64,000 nt of DNA, from positions 21,146,802-21,210,801 of the forward strand of contig NC_063258.1 in assembly GCF_019578655.1 (NCBI RefSeq), read 5' to 3'. Positions 35,596-47,222 of the stretch are shown one piece after another (the stretch's first letter is position 1; each line of letters begins with the position of its first letter). The notes beneath the pieces were generated by a model, which was not told the DNA's origin, did not search any database, and saw only the letters and a program-made list of their open reading frames with translations. Both the position numbers and the translations under genes were made by a program. The DNA comes from Ricinus communis. Its lineage: Eukaryota > Streptophyta > Magnoliopsida > Malpighiales > Euphorbiaceae.

Positions 35596-36701
35596 CAATC
35601 TTATCCTTGGAGATTATTGTAGTTTGGAAACTCTTGCCATCGGCTGCTAGGAAGTGATGAGCCTTTTTCTTCCAGGCCGATTTAGGCAAAGCATCAGAAT
35701 TCATCATTGTACAGTGAGATCCAGTATCCATTAAGGCAGTGACAGGAATAGGTTTTCCATATTTGCCAGCTAAAACATGGATGGATACCAATGGTGTAGG
35801 ATGAATGAGTTGTGCTGATGTAACTTTCGGTGAGGATGAACCTTCCATTCTTTCTGGAGGAGTAGGAATGGATAATGGTATAGGAGAAGAGTTGCTTTGG
35901 ACTGGTGTGAGTATTTTTCTTGGAGAAGGTATTTTAGGAAAACAGTAAGCTATATTTGCAAGAGCATAATCAGGTGAAGGTGAGGGTGATAAGCATTGAA
36001 AATCTTCAGGAGTTGATGGAAGATCAGGTAGTTCTTGTTTTACTTGAAGTGCAGGACCAATAGTAAAAACAGATGTTTCTTCATCTGAAGAACTTTCATC
36101 ATTTGTGCTGGTATCTGAATATGGGATAGCAAATAGAGTCTGAGTAGACGCCATTTCTTCTTCTGAAAAGAGAGACTCAAGATCATGATCAGATAAGTCA
36201 TCTGGATATGAGGCCTTTAGTTGATGAAGAAGGGCAACAGTCTTCTTAGGCTTATTAGGGCATCTCCTTGCATACTGCCCTGATTGACCACAGATGTAAC
36301 ATCGATCAGATTTTTGCTTGCTTGTTTCTTTCTTTCTGAACCAGCGTAATTTTCTTCCTTTTTTCTGTTTATACTGGGAAGGTCTCTCTGAATAAGAAAA
36401 ATGCTTCTTCTTCTTTGGCTTGCACGTACAATGCTTATCCTTGCATTTAACTTGCAAATAATCCCGATTGCAGAGATTTTTCAATAGTGCTTCTCCTTTT
36501 GCAATCTTCTTGAATAACTTTTGCTGCTCACACATTTTATCCAAAGTAGCCATTGTAAATTTCCAAATCTCTCCAAGAGAGATATGAGTGATGTCTCGAT
36601 GTGTGTCCGTCATCATTCTCTGAAGGTGTACTTTAGATCATCACTGTTTGGCCAAGCAAGTTCATAATAAAGTTTAGACATATGAACATAGTGGTCTTCA
36701 A
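35596..36701 (-). pseudogene. Pararetrovirus, inverted coat protein-zinc knuckle-protease fragment
   Basis: The minus strand is open over 349 codons: coat-protein C-terminus (THISLGEIWKF, KMCEQQKLFKKIAKGEALL), a Lys-rich tract, a zinc knuckle in which the His is Gln (CYICGQSGQYARRC), a long acidic/Pro-rich linker and the protease motif ALMDTGSHCTM. It stops at the junction with the plus-oriented copy 2 piece. The coat region continues in the same minus sense at 39326-39498 beyond an inserted G2 derivative. A deletion of about 36 bases near 36625 is seen against the plus-strand copy at 63700. The Trp codon at the position of the copy 1 stop is intact here. Confidence 0.88.
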
Positions 36702-37416
36702 TGATATGGACATGGCCAAGCTTAAAGATGGACTTGATGGAGAGGACAACAAGAAAACCAAAGATAAAGCTAAGGATCCATTGAGCATGCTACAAGGCCC
36801 AATTACAAGGTCAAGGTCCAAGAAGCTACAAGAAGCCTTAATTGGCTATATGCAAGATCGGGCTAGTCAAGGAAGCCCAATTGGTCATGCTAGGATAGGC
36901 CCAAGTAAAGACACATCTGAATGGGCTTTATTTAATGTTTTGCAAGTCCAAATACATGAAGACTAATGTGGGCTAATATTTGGGCTGAAATCTCTTCTTT
37001 AAGTTCAGAACAATGTTATTGCCTATTTTTCTTATGTGGCGTACTAGGATTAATAGTTTTACTAGGGTTTATTATGTTAGGTGGCTATAAAAACGCCCCT
37101 TAAGTTGTGTTTTGGGAATTCAATTTTGATAAAATTATAGTAGTTGTTTCCTTTGCATATTTGCTTGAATTCTTGAATTCTTGTTGAATGCATAAACCAC
37201 TTATCAAGGAATTGATCTATCCTTGTGGCGTGTTAAGGGTTAGGGTTTAAAGAACTTAGTTTTCTTTAGGTTCCGATCTTGATCAACCATACCTTGCAAC
37301 TGATTTAAGCGGTTCTTGGGTTTTGAAACTCAATTTGTTCTTGGGTTTCTAAGATAGTATTTCACGGGTTCATAATCATTAGGGTTCGTGGTTCTAATCC
37401 TTGGAGGTTCTTAACA
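36702..37416 (+). repeat. 5' LTR of the G2 deletion derivative (715 bp)
   Basis: It starts TGATATGGAC and ends GGTTCTTAACA. A TATA box (TATAAAAA, 37086-37093) is present. The first ~265 bases form an open frame encoding the integrase tail (LDGEDNKKTKDKAKDPLSML to QVQIHED). The bases just after the LTR (TTTGCATCGTGAGC) occupy the primer-site position but do not match initiator tRNA-Met cleanly. Confidence 0.92.
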
Positions 37417-38610
37417 TTTGCATCGTGAGCTTTGGCTCTTAAATCAAAGTTATTTATCCCTTTCTTTAAGTTATTGTTTGTTTTCCTTGAGTTCTTGATA
37501 TTGTTCTTGAAGTATTCTTGGTATTCTTGAGATCTACATTTTTAGTTCTTGATTCTTGTAGTTTTGATTCCGATTCAAAAAAAAAAAAATGAAACAAGAA
37601 AAGAAAAATATCGGATCCGAATTAGCAAAAAAAAAAAAGGAATAGGTCCGATTGGTTTGATTGTCTTTGTTAGTGGAAAAAAACGTATTTGGTGTTGGAA
37701 ATCATTGTTCTTGGGGTGATTACATAGATATTAGGGTTGTTAAAAGGTTTTGGTGGCCGTTTGGGAAGATTCAAAGGGACATTAAATTCCAATTACCCGA
37801 GCCCTATACATACCATCTTATTTGAATTAATTCAGCTCTAAATTCGTTTTTGTCCTTCATTTATTCTCCTCTTTGTGTGTCTTTTGAGTTTGGGCAGATT
37901 TGACACATTTAAAGCATAAAGAAAACCTTCTTTGTGATTTTTACTTCCTAAACTGTTCCTTACATGTCTTATACATCAAATTGAAGTTTTAATTCGTTCT
38001 TGAGCTTGTTTCCAATGCTGTTAGAGATTTCCATTCGGGTTGAAACTTGATTGCTTGGTTCTTGAACTTAATTTCTTGTTTCTTTCACCTTATTTTCGTT
38101 CCTTTTACATGTCCATTAATTCTTTTTGAGTTCTTCATTGTTCTTGATTCATTAAACACTTGTTCTTACACTGTTCCTTCTTTTTTTTTTCTTGACTTTG
38201 CGTTTTGCCTCAACTAAGCTTTTTAGATCATAATTCTTGGTGCATTGCAAGCATAGTGAAATAACTTGATGTGTGGTTATTGATTCACATAAGAATCCTT
38301 GAAAACAAGCTGAGTGGTGTGAGTTTTCACCCTTGTGTGATCATTCTTGATTGTGCGAAACACGAGTGACCATCCCCATTAATTGAGAGTAAACACGTGA
38401 GGGAGTGTTGGTGAGGTCCTTAATTTCCTTCGATTTTTTTTTTTTTTATTATTATTGCATACTAACTTTTATTGCAGCATGTCAAGTGGTTATAGTGGAG
38501 GTAATAATGTGCCAACTACTGGCAATACCCGCGGCACAAATGCATGAAAATGAGAGAGTGCAAGGTGATCAACTTGATTCGAGGACGAATCATCCTAAAG
38601 AAGGAGGGAA
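37417..38610 (+). other. Internal region of the G2 derivative: leader, gag start, pol end
   Basis: Most of it is an AT-rich, T-rich untranslated leader with A-rich runs at about 37577 and 37627. A short reading frame starts at ATG 38479 (MSSGYSGGNNVPTTG...) after a splice-acceptor-like TTTATTGCAG and stops at 38547; it looks like the gag N-terminus. From about 38565 the sequence is the end of pol (DSRTNHPKEGGN) and the polypurine tract (38597-38610). The deletion joint lies between about 38547 and 38565. No full gene remains. Confidence 0.82.
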
Positions 38611-39325
38611 TGATATGGACATGGCCAAGCTTAAAGATGGACTTGATGGAGAGGACAACAAGAAAACCAAAGATAAAGCTAAGGATCCATTGAGCATGCT
38701 ACAAGGCCCAATTACAAGGTCAAGGTCCAAGAAGCTACAAGAAGCCTTAATTAGCTATATGCAAGATCGGGCTAGTCAAGGAAGCCCAAGTGGTCATGCT
38801 AGGATAGGCCCAAGTAAAGACACATCTGAATGGGCTTTATTTAATGTTTTGCAAGTCCAAATACATGAAGACTAATGTGGGCTAATATTTGGAATAAATC
38901 TCTTCTTTAAGTTCGAACAATGTTATTGCCTATTTTTCTTATGTGGCGTACTAGGATTAATAGTTTTACTAGGGTTTATTATGTTAGGTGGCTATAAAAA
39001 CGCCCCTTAAGTTGTGTTTTGGGAATTCAATTTTGATAAAATTATAGTAGTTGTTTCCTTTGCATATTTGCTTGAATTCTTGAATTCTTGTTGAATGCAT
39101 AAACCACTTATCAAGGAATTGATCTATCCTTGTGGCGTGTTAAGGGTTAGGGTTTAAAGAACTTAGTTTTCTTTAGGTTCCGATCTTGATCAACCATACC
39201 TTGCAATCCCGATTTAAGCGGTTCTTGGGTTTTGAAACTCAATTTGTTCTTGGGTTTCTAAGATAGTAATTCACGGGTTCATAATCATTAGGGTTCGTGG
39301 TTCTAATCCTTGGAGGTTCTTAACA
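38611..39325 (+). repeat. 3' LTR of the G2 deletion derivative (715 bp)
   Basis: It matches the 5' LTR in length and ends. Differences I can see include GGAATAAATC for GGGCTGAAATC near 38890 and CAATCCCGATT for CAACTGATT near 39205. The integrase-tail frame is open to GAAGACTAA at about 38875. Confidence 0.92.
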
Positions 39326-39498
39326 TTCAAGGTCTTTTCTTTCATGGAGCAGCACTGTCAAAATATTCTTGTTTTCTTTGTCCGAAAATCAAATTGTAGT
39401 CTCCTAGAAACTACGGATCCGGTGCTAGAGCTTGAGTGATGTGAACCAAGTTGAACAAATTGAAGTCGCTGATATTCGGACAAGTGAGAAAACCATTC
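39326..39498 (-). pseudogene. Pararetrovirus coat-protein fragment, rest of the inverted piece
   Basis: The minus strand reads EWFSHLSEYQ.LQFVQLG and a region matching FRQRKQEYFD of copy 1, followed across the G2 insertion by the rest of the coat protein at 36701 downward. It ends at 39493-39498 in the 1.22-kb repeat with a shared CCATTC (GAATGG on the minus strand). The same junction occurs in plus orientation at 63455-63460. Local sequence differs from the plus-strand copy at several CAG/CTG sites. Confidence 0.85.
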
Positions 39499-42497
39499 TC
39501 GAATGATCTCAGTCAAATCTTTTGGAGGAAGGAGTGAGCGACGAGAATCGAGGTGCGCCGGATTCGGGACATGGACCATTGGGATCTCCATCATTCCTTG
39601 TTCCTCTCGTACGAGGGATTTCTAATGGAACAAGGATTAATATAAGGAATCATGAGAAGGCATTTGACAAGCTTGGTCGGTGCCGTTGATGCGTTGCTCG
39701 ATAATCAAGCGGGACGAGACGTAAATCCACTCGCGAAAGGGAGAAATCATGTTGTTTTCTATTAATCCAAGCGTAATAAAAGCAGGAACGCAATCGTTTT
39801 GATGTTCGGGACGCATACAATGAAGTAATTTGGATCAGAGTATTATTAGGTAGGCCTACACGCATTTCTCCTTATTTTTGTTAAGCTGGCTCATAGAATC
39901 TGGGACTACGGTGGACCAGTTAACTCTTCCCTAGTTCTTGATTTGACTTTAATTTATTATTCTTTCTTTATTTATTAATTTGTATTTAGTTTCTAGTTTC
40001 TTTAGCTTATGGAATGAGGGATGTCGCACCATAAAAACTGCATGCAACCGAATATTTAAGACTAATGAGCTATTATTTCAGTTTTCTATCTTGTGGGGAG
40101 AAGAACAAAGAAGTTGTGATTTCTTTCCTTTCTTTTGTGCCACTCTTTCTAATCTTTGTTCAGTGATGACGGTTTAGTTTTATTTGGGGAGAATAAGCAT
40201 GGGTGTCAAGTGAAAGCGTATAGTAAGCATAGGCACAAATCCATTGCTTGGACAAATGCAAAGAAATTAATTAGTTGATCATTTGATCGAGCATGGATAT
40301 CATTCTCGAATGATTTTGATCGAATCTTTATTTTGTGTTCTTTATCTACCCTAGTGTCTTAATCAATTCCATTTGATCCTTACACCTAGCCGTACGGAGA
40401 AGAAAGAAAGAACTTGCGATTTCTTTCCTTTCTTTTGTGCCTCTCTTTCTAATCTTTGTGTAGTATGATGGTTTGGTTCTATTTGGGGAGCATAAGCACG
40501 AGTGTCGAGTGAAAGCGCGTATAAGCGACAAGCATAGGAACAGATCCATTGCTTGGACAAATGCAAGGAAATTAAATTAATTGATCGAATATTGATATGA
40601 AATCAGTTGATCGAGCATTGATATTATTCTCGAATGATCTCGGTCAAATCTTTTGGAGGAAGGAGTGAACGACGAGAATCGAGGTGCGCCCAGATTCAGG
40701 ACATGGACCATTGGGATCTCCATCATTCCTTGTTCCTCTCGGCACGAGGATTTCTAATGGAACAAGGATTAATATAAGGAATCATGAGAAGGCATTTGAC
40801 AAGCTTAGCCGTTGATGCGTTGCTCGATAATCAAGCGGGACGAGACATAAATCCACTCGCGAAAGGGAGAAATCATGCTGTTTTCTATTAATCCAAGCGT
40901 AATAAAAGCAGGAACGCAATCGTTTTGATGTCCGGGACGCATACAATGAAGTAATTTGGATCAGAGTATTATTAGGTAGGCCTACACGCATTTCTCCTTA
41001 TTTTGTTAAGTCGGCTCATAGAATCCGGGACTACGGTGGACCGGTTTAACTCTTCCCTAGTTCTTGATTTGACTTTAATTTATTATTCTTTCTTTATTTA
41101 TTAATTTGTATTTAGTTTCTAGTTTCTTTAGCTTATGGAATGAGGGATGTCGCACCATAAAAACTGCATGCAACCGAATATTTAAGACTAATGAGCAATT
41201 ATTTCAGTTTTCTATCTTGTGGGAAATAAAAATATGAATTATCGCTCGCGTTCCTTTCTTTTGTGTCTAAATCAATTCGATTTGATCCTTACGCCTTGTC
41301 GGAGAAGAACAAAGAAGTTGTGATTTCTTTCCTTTCTTTTGTGCCACTCTTTCTAATCTTTGTTCGTTGATGACGGTTTGGTTTTATTTGGGGAGAATAA
41401 GCATGGGTGTCAAGTGAAAGCGCGTATAATCGGCAAGCATAGGCACAAATCCATTGCTTGGACAAATGCAAAGAAATTAATTAGTTGATCATTTGATCGA
41501 GCATGGATATCATTCTCGAATGATTTTGATCGAATCTTTATTTTGTGTTCTTTATCTACCCTAGTGTCTTAATCAATTCCATTTGATCCTTACACCTAGC
41601 CAGACGGAGAAGAAAGAAAGAACTTGCGATTTCTTTCCTTTCTTTTGTGCCTCTCTTTCTAATCTTTGTGTAGTATGATGGTTTGGTTCTATTTGGGGAG
41701 CATAAGCACGAGTGTCGAGTGAAAGCGCTAGATAAGCGACAAGCATAGGAATGATCCATTGCTTGGATAAATGCAAGGAAATTAAATTAATTGATCGAAT
41801 ATTGATATTATTCTCGAATGAAATGAAATCAGTTGATCGAGCATTGATATCATTCTCGAATGATCTCGGTTAAATCTTTTGGAGGAAGGAGTGAGCGGCG
41901 AGAATCGAGGTGCTCTTGATTCGGGACATGGACCATTGGGATCTCCATCATTCCTTGTTCCTCTCGGCACGAGGATTTCTAATGGAACAAGGATTAATAT
42001 AAGGAATCATGAGAAGGCATTTGACAAGCTTGGGGTCTGCGTTGATGCGTTCATCCACTCGCGAAGGGAGAAATCATGTTGTTTTCTATTAATCCAAAGC
42101 GTAATAAGCGAGGCGATCGTTTTGATGTCGGGACGCATACAGTGAAGTAATTTGGATCGGAGTATTATTAGGTAGGCCTACGCATTTCTCCTTATTTTTG
42201 TTAAGGTGGCTCATAGAATCTGGGACTACGGTGGACGATTAACTCTTCCTAGTTCTTGATTTGAATTTAATTTATTATTCTTTCTTTATTTATTAATTTG
42301 TATTTAGTTTCTAGTTTCTTTAGCTTGTGGAATGGGGATGTAGCACCATAAAAGCGCATGCAACTGAATATTTAAGACTAATGAGCTATTATTTCAGTTT
42401 TCTATCTTGTGGGAAATCAAAATATGAATTATCGCTCGCGTTCCTTTCTTTTGTGTCTAAATCAATTCGATTTGATCCTTACGCCTGACGGAGAACA
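39499..42497 (-). repeat. 1.22-kb tandem repeat array, left arm (about 2.5 units, minus orientation)
   Basis: Landmarks such as the GGGACATGGACCATTGGGATC tract recur near 39570, 40700 and 41925, so units are about 1.13-1.22 kb. Each unit holds two related ~320-bp submodules, each beginning near CATTCGAGAATG on the plus sense and including TTTGCATTTGTCCAAGCAATGG, plus about 570 bp of single-copy sequence. Small open frames recur because the unit recurs; none resembles a known protein. Orientation flips at 42498. Confidence 0.9.
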
Positions 42498-43289
42498 TTC
42501 GAGAATGATATCCATGCTCGATCAAATGATCAACTAATTAATTTCTTTGCATTTGTCCAAGCAATGGATTTATGCCTATGCTTACTTGGTTATACGCGCT
42601 TTCACTTGACACCCATGCTTATTCTCCCCAAATAAAACCAAACCATCATCACCGAACAAAGATTAGAAAGAGTGGCACAAAAGAAAGGAAAGAAATCACA
42701 ACTTCTTTGTTCTTCTCCGCATAATGCGGGCGTAAGGATCAAATCGAATTGATTTAGACACAAAAGAAAGGAACGCGAGCGATAATTCATATTTTGATTT
42801 CCCACAAGATAGAAAACTGAAATAATAGCTCATTAGTCTTAAATATTCGGTTGCATGCAGTTCTTATGGTGCGACATCCCTCATTCCATAAGCTAAAGAA
42901 ACTAGAAACTAAATACAAATTAATAAATAAAAAAAGAATAATAAATTAAAGTCAAATCAAGAACTAGGGAAGAGTTAACCGGTCCGTAGTCCCGGATTCT
43001 ATGAGCCGCCTTAACAAAAATAAGGAGAAATGCGTGTAGGCCTACCTAATAATACTCTGATCCAAATTACTTCATTGTATGCATCCCGGACATCAAAACG
43101 ATCGCGTTCCTGCTTTTATTACGCTTGGATTAATAGAAAACAACATGATTTCTCTCTTTCGCGAGTGGATTTACGTCTCGTCCCGCTTGATTATCGAGCA
43201 ACGCATCAACGGCACCGACCAAGCTTGTCAAACGCCTTCTCATGATTCCTTATATTAATCCTTGTTCCATTAGAAATCCTCGTGCCGAG
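42498..43289 (+). repeat. 1.22-kb repeat, right arm first segment (plus orientation)
   Basis: It begins exactly at CATTCGAGAATG and runs to GTGCCGAG, where element G4 is inserted. Together with the left arm it forms an inverted repeat whose non-paired centre is about 220 bases (42498-42715). Confidence 0.9.
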
Positions 43290-43985
43290 TGATGTGGAAA
43301 AGGAATAGGATCGTTTTTGGAATGAGTTTGAGTACTTTGAATGGTAGGGAACAAATAAAAGAACACGACACTAAGTAAAGCACTCTCAAACTTCTACTCT
43401 CAAACACTAAGTAGTAAGAGCAAAAGGGCGTGTAAACACAAAGTAAAACACTTAGAATAATTTCACAAAGAAATCAGATTTGTTTTCTCTTCAACTTCCT
43501 CCTAAAATCGACTCACCACAAGGATTCACATTCCCTTGTAACATCCCTAATTAAATGACAAATAAAAGTGCTAAATAAAGAAAATCTTTGTAACAGTATT
43601 AAAGGCTGATTACAAAGGTTTTATTACACACTTAAAACTGAAATTCTAACAGCAAATTAAACAAAGAATAACTCCAAAACGTCCACCTTTATGAATAAAG
43701 AAAACTGAACATAATGAGCGTGAAATAGAGTAAGGAATAACTCCAAAACGTCCACCTTTATGAACAACAAAAACTGAACATAATGAGCAGCAAATATTCC
43801 CCTTTTCAAGCTTTTATTCAACCATCCAATTAAGGCAAGTGATAAAGGTTTGTTTTGATGAGGATCCCATGAAATGTTCTGATCTTTGCTTAGCATTTTC
43901 ATGCACTAGCAAGGCATGGACCGTAGCATCATTATCTTGCACTTGAGTCATGTGATGGACCTCTTGTTGGACTGATTCCATATCA
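43290..43985 (-). repeat. 3' LTR of G4 (696 bp, minus strand)
   Basis: Plus-strand ends are TGATGTGG and CCATATCA. Compared with the 5' LTR it lacks about 80 bases around the TATA box (the region corresponding to roughly 48570-48655), with other small differences. Its beginning, in the minus sense, encodes the integrase tail (MESVQQEVHHMTQVQDN). Confidence 0.92.
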
Positions 43986-46900
43986 TTCTCCCCCTCTTCG
44001 AAAAAGTTTGTCCTCAAACTTTCATTATCAAGGTATGGAGTTAAATCCCCCACATTGAAAGTTGCACTTACACCACCATACTCACTTGGAAGTTCAAATT
44101 TGTAAGCACTTTCTCCAATCTTTTCTAACACACGAAATGGACCATCTGACCTAGGCATGAGTTTGTTTTTCCTAAGATTAGGAAAACGTTCCTTCCACAA
44201 ATGTAACCACACTAGATCACCCTTAGCAAAGGTAGGCTGTTTTCTTCTCTTGTTAGCTCTTGCCTTGTAAACTGCATTCATTGCTTCAATTTTCTCCTTA
44301 ACTTGAGTACATGTTTTCTGAAATGCTTCCCATCTTTTCTTTGAATCAACATGGACTAAGTCCTTTCTTGGCAATGGAACAAGTTCAACAGGAAGAAGAG
44401 GATTAACCCCATAGACCACCTCAAAAGGAGCACGACTTGTAGTTGAAGAAGGTGATCTATTATAGGCAAATTCAGCATGTGCCAACTTGATATCCCAATC
44501 TTTCCGCGTTTTACTCACAAGTCCACGCAACAAAGATCCAAGTGTTCTATTAGTCACTTCCGTTTGGCCATCGGTTTGAGGATGATGAGAAGTACTAAAA
44601 AGAAGCTTAGTACCTACCAACTTCCATAAAATTCTCCAAAAGTGACTTAGGAATTTAGAATCCCTATCCGAAACAATTGATCTTGGAACACCATGCAAAC
44701 GAATGATCTCACGAAATACAAGTCAGCAATTTTGGATGCATCATCCGTCTTATGGCACGCAATAAAGTGAGCCATCTTTGAAAATCGATCAACCACCATC
44801 ATGATGCTATCCTTTCCCCTTTGAGTCTTTGGAAGCCCCACAATAAAGTCCATACTTACACTTTCCCAAGGGGCATCAGGGACGGGTAAGGGATGGTAGA
44901 GACCTTTATGGAAGGTACTCTTGGACTTTTGACAAGTAGAACATCTCTCCACCACATGAGTCACGTCTTTTATCATGTGTGGCCAATAAAAGTGTTCATT
45001 GAGTATGTCCATGGTCTTGTGAACACCAAAGTGACCAGCAATTCCACCTCCATGGACTTCCCTAATCAAAAGCTCACGAACACCACAGTTAGGGATACAA
45101 AGTTTGTTCCCTTTAAATAAGAAACCATCTTGAACTATGAACTCCTGAGTAGGCTTTTGAAATATAGTAGCAAAGTGTTCATCATTCTCATATAAACCTT
45201 TTAAATGTTCAAAGCCTAGAACTTGAGTATGGACAGTAGCAAGTAGGTAACGTCTCCTTGAGAGAGCATCCGTAACAACATTGTTCCTTCCCTCCTTATA
45301 CTTGAATGGAAAGTGAAAGATTGCGGAACTCTACCCACTTGGCATGTCGATGATTCAGCTTTTGTTGGCCATGTATGTACTTCAAGGCCTCATGATCCGA
45401 ATGAAGAACAAAAGGTTTTGGCCTTAGATAGTGAGACCAATGTTCTAAAGCTCTAACAATCGCATAGAACTCACGATCATAGTTGGAATAATTCAGCTTG
45501 GCTCCACTTAGTTTCTCACTAAAGTAGCAAACCGGACGGGCTTCTCTTGAATAAGGACAGCTCCAATACCCATGCCGCTTGCATCACATTCCACTTCAAA
45601 AGCTTGTCAAAATCCGGAAGAGCAAGGATGGGTGCATTGCATAATTTTGTTTTGACTTCTTCAAAGGATTTTTGGGCCGCTTCACTCCATTTGAATTCTC
45701 CTTTCTTCATTAACTCCGTCGCCGGTAGTTGTTGAGAAGTTCTTGATGAAGATTCTATAGAAAGAAGCAAGGCCATGAAAGCTCCTAACTTCATGAACAT
45801 CCCTTGGAACTAACCATGTGGAAATGGCCTTCACTTTCTCCTGGATCAACTGTATCCCTTCACTAGAAACAATGTATCCTAGGAAAGAAATACTATTACA
45901 CATGAAAGTACATTTTTCCATTTTTCCATACAACTTATGAGTTCTCAATTTTTCAAATAAATCTCTCAAATGCAACATATGCTCACTTTCAGATTTGCTA
46001 TATACTAAAATATCATCTAAGTATACAACAATGAACTTACTGAGAAAAGGTCGAAGTACCTCATTCATAAGTCTCATGAACGAACTAGGGGCATTGCAAA
46101 GTCCAAATGGCATGACAAGCCACTCATACAACCCTTGTTTCCGTTTTGAAAGTCGCTCTTCCATTCATCACCTTCTCGAATTCTCATTTGATGGTAGCCA
46201 CTCCTCAAATCAATCTTGCTGAAAATTCTGGCACCACTCAATTCATCAAACATATCTTGGAGCCTAGGCATAGGAAATCTATATTTGATAGTATGTTCCT
46301 TCTTTCTTAGGCACTAAAAGAGCCGGAACAGCAGATGGACTAAGGCTCTCACGCACATAACCTTTCTCCATTAGTTCTTCCACTTGCCTTTGCAACTCTT
46401 TAGCTTGCTCGGGATTGCACCGATAGGCTGCTTTGTTAGGCAATGGGGCTCCCGAGATTAAGTCAATTGCATGCTTAATCCCACGAAAAGGTGGCAGTCC
46501 TTTCGGTAAATCACTAGGAAACAAAGAGTTAGTGGCATAAGAAACAACATTAGAAATGGGTTTAACAAGAAGTACAAACCCTCCTCCCTCCATTGCACAC
46601 TCTTTTTAGAACTCTTTCCTCGAAATCAGAAAATTAGGTCTCCTTTCCACCATAGGTTCAACCTTAGAAGGCAAAGGCAACAATCTAATCTTTTTTCCAC
46701 CCGTGGTAGTAACCGTATATATATTAGAAACACCATCATGTACAGCATTTCTATCAAATTGCCATGGTCTACCAAGCAAAATATGACATGCACTCATAGG
46801 CAATACATCACACCAACGTTCATCATGATAATTGCCAATTGTAAATGAAACTAAAGCTTGTTTCTTGACCTTCAAACCAGTTTCATTATTCAACCAATTC

Positions 46901-47222
46901 AATTTGTAAGGCTTAGCATGATTTCAAGAGGAAGCTTAAGCTTACCGACAAGTTTTGTGGATGCCACATCCGTGCATGATCCTCCATCAACAATCACATC
47001 ACATGTCTTATCAAGAACCTTGCACCTTGTATGGAAAAGGTTCTCTCGTTCTTCGCATGTCTTTGAGAGGTTCGGAATGTAAGACTCTCCTAACAACTCC
47101 ACAAAGAGGGTTGTCATTCTCCTCCGCATCATACTCCTCAACATCTTCATTGTTACTTTCGGATTCATAGCTATAAGAATCCTCCTCACCGGGTGAATTG
47201 TGAGAATATTCCTTTTGGGCAT
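43814..47222 (-). pseudogene. Broken protease-RT-RNase H-integrase of G4
   Basis: Protease at about 46899-47222 shows DVIVDGGSCTDVAS, and LLGRPWQFD lies in the next frame (46606-46902). RT starts at 46593 (LPKGLPPFRGIKHAIDLI), loses a short stretch after VPKKEGT (near 46290), keeps [12 protein letters not shown], shifts frame near 46165 and retains [10 protein letters not shown]. RNase H (45519-45800, continuing to about 45240 without an open frame) is frameshifted at its first catalytic Asp region. Integrase has an H2C2 finger ([13 protein letters not shown]...CSTCQKSK), SMDFIVGLP, a frameshift near 44715, then SDRD and DGQTEV with correct 35-residue spacing in the 44698 frame, and a GPF/Y-like region before the LTR. 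Would have copied and integrated the element; now inactive. Confidence 0.9.
43986..44000 (-). promoter_or_regulatory. Polypurine tract of G4
   Basis: The minus strand reads CGAAGAGGGGGAGAA immediately before the 3' LTR start TGATATGG. It overlaps the integrase frame (FFEEGEND). Confidence 0.88.

Larger units (their letters stand above)
36702..39325 (+). mobile_element. G2 deletion derivative: two LTRs with almost no coding interior
   Basis: Two 715-bp LTRs (36702-37416 and 38611-39325) flank 1194 bp that holds the leader, the first codons of gag and then the extreme end of pol with the polypurine tract. TTCAA borders the element on both sides (36697-36701 and 39326-39330), and removing it restores a continuous pararetroviral coat sequence. 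All of gag and pol except the ends is deleted, so any movement would have depended on a related full-length element. The LTRs differ at only a small number of sites I noticed, suggesting a fairly recent insertion. Confidence 0.94.

Noticed and set aside
37417..37430. Clean primer-binding site after the 5' LTR of the G2 derivative
   Set aside because: TTTGCATCGTGAGC resembles the initiator tRNA-Met site only loosely, so I do not annotate it as a site.
38405..38875. 156-codon frame across the G2 derivative interior and LTR
   Set aside because: It arises from joining leader, out-of-frame gag start and pol tail at the deletion joint; only the tail part corresponds to a known coding region.
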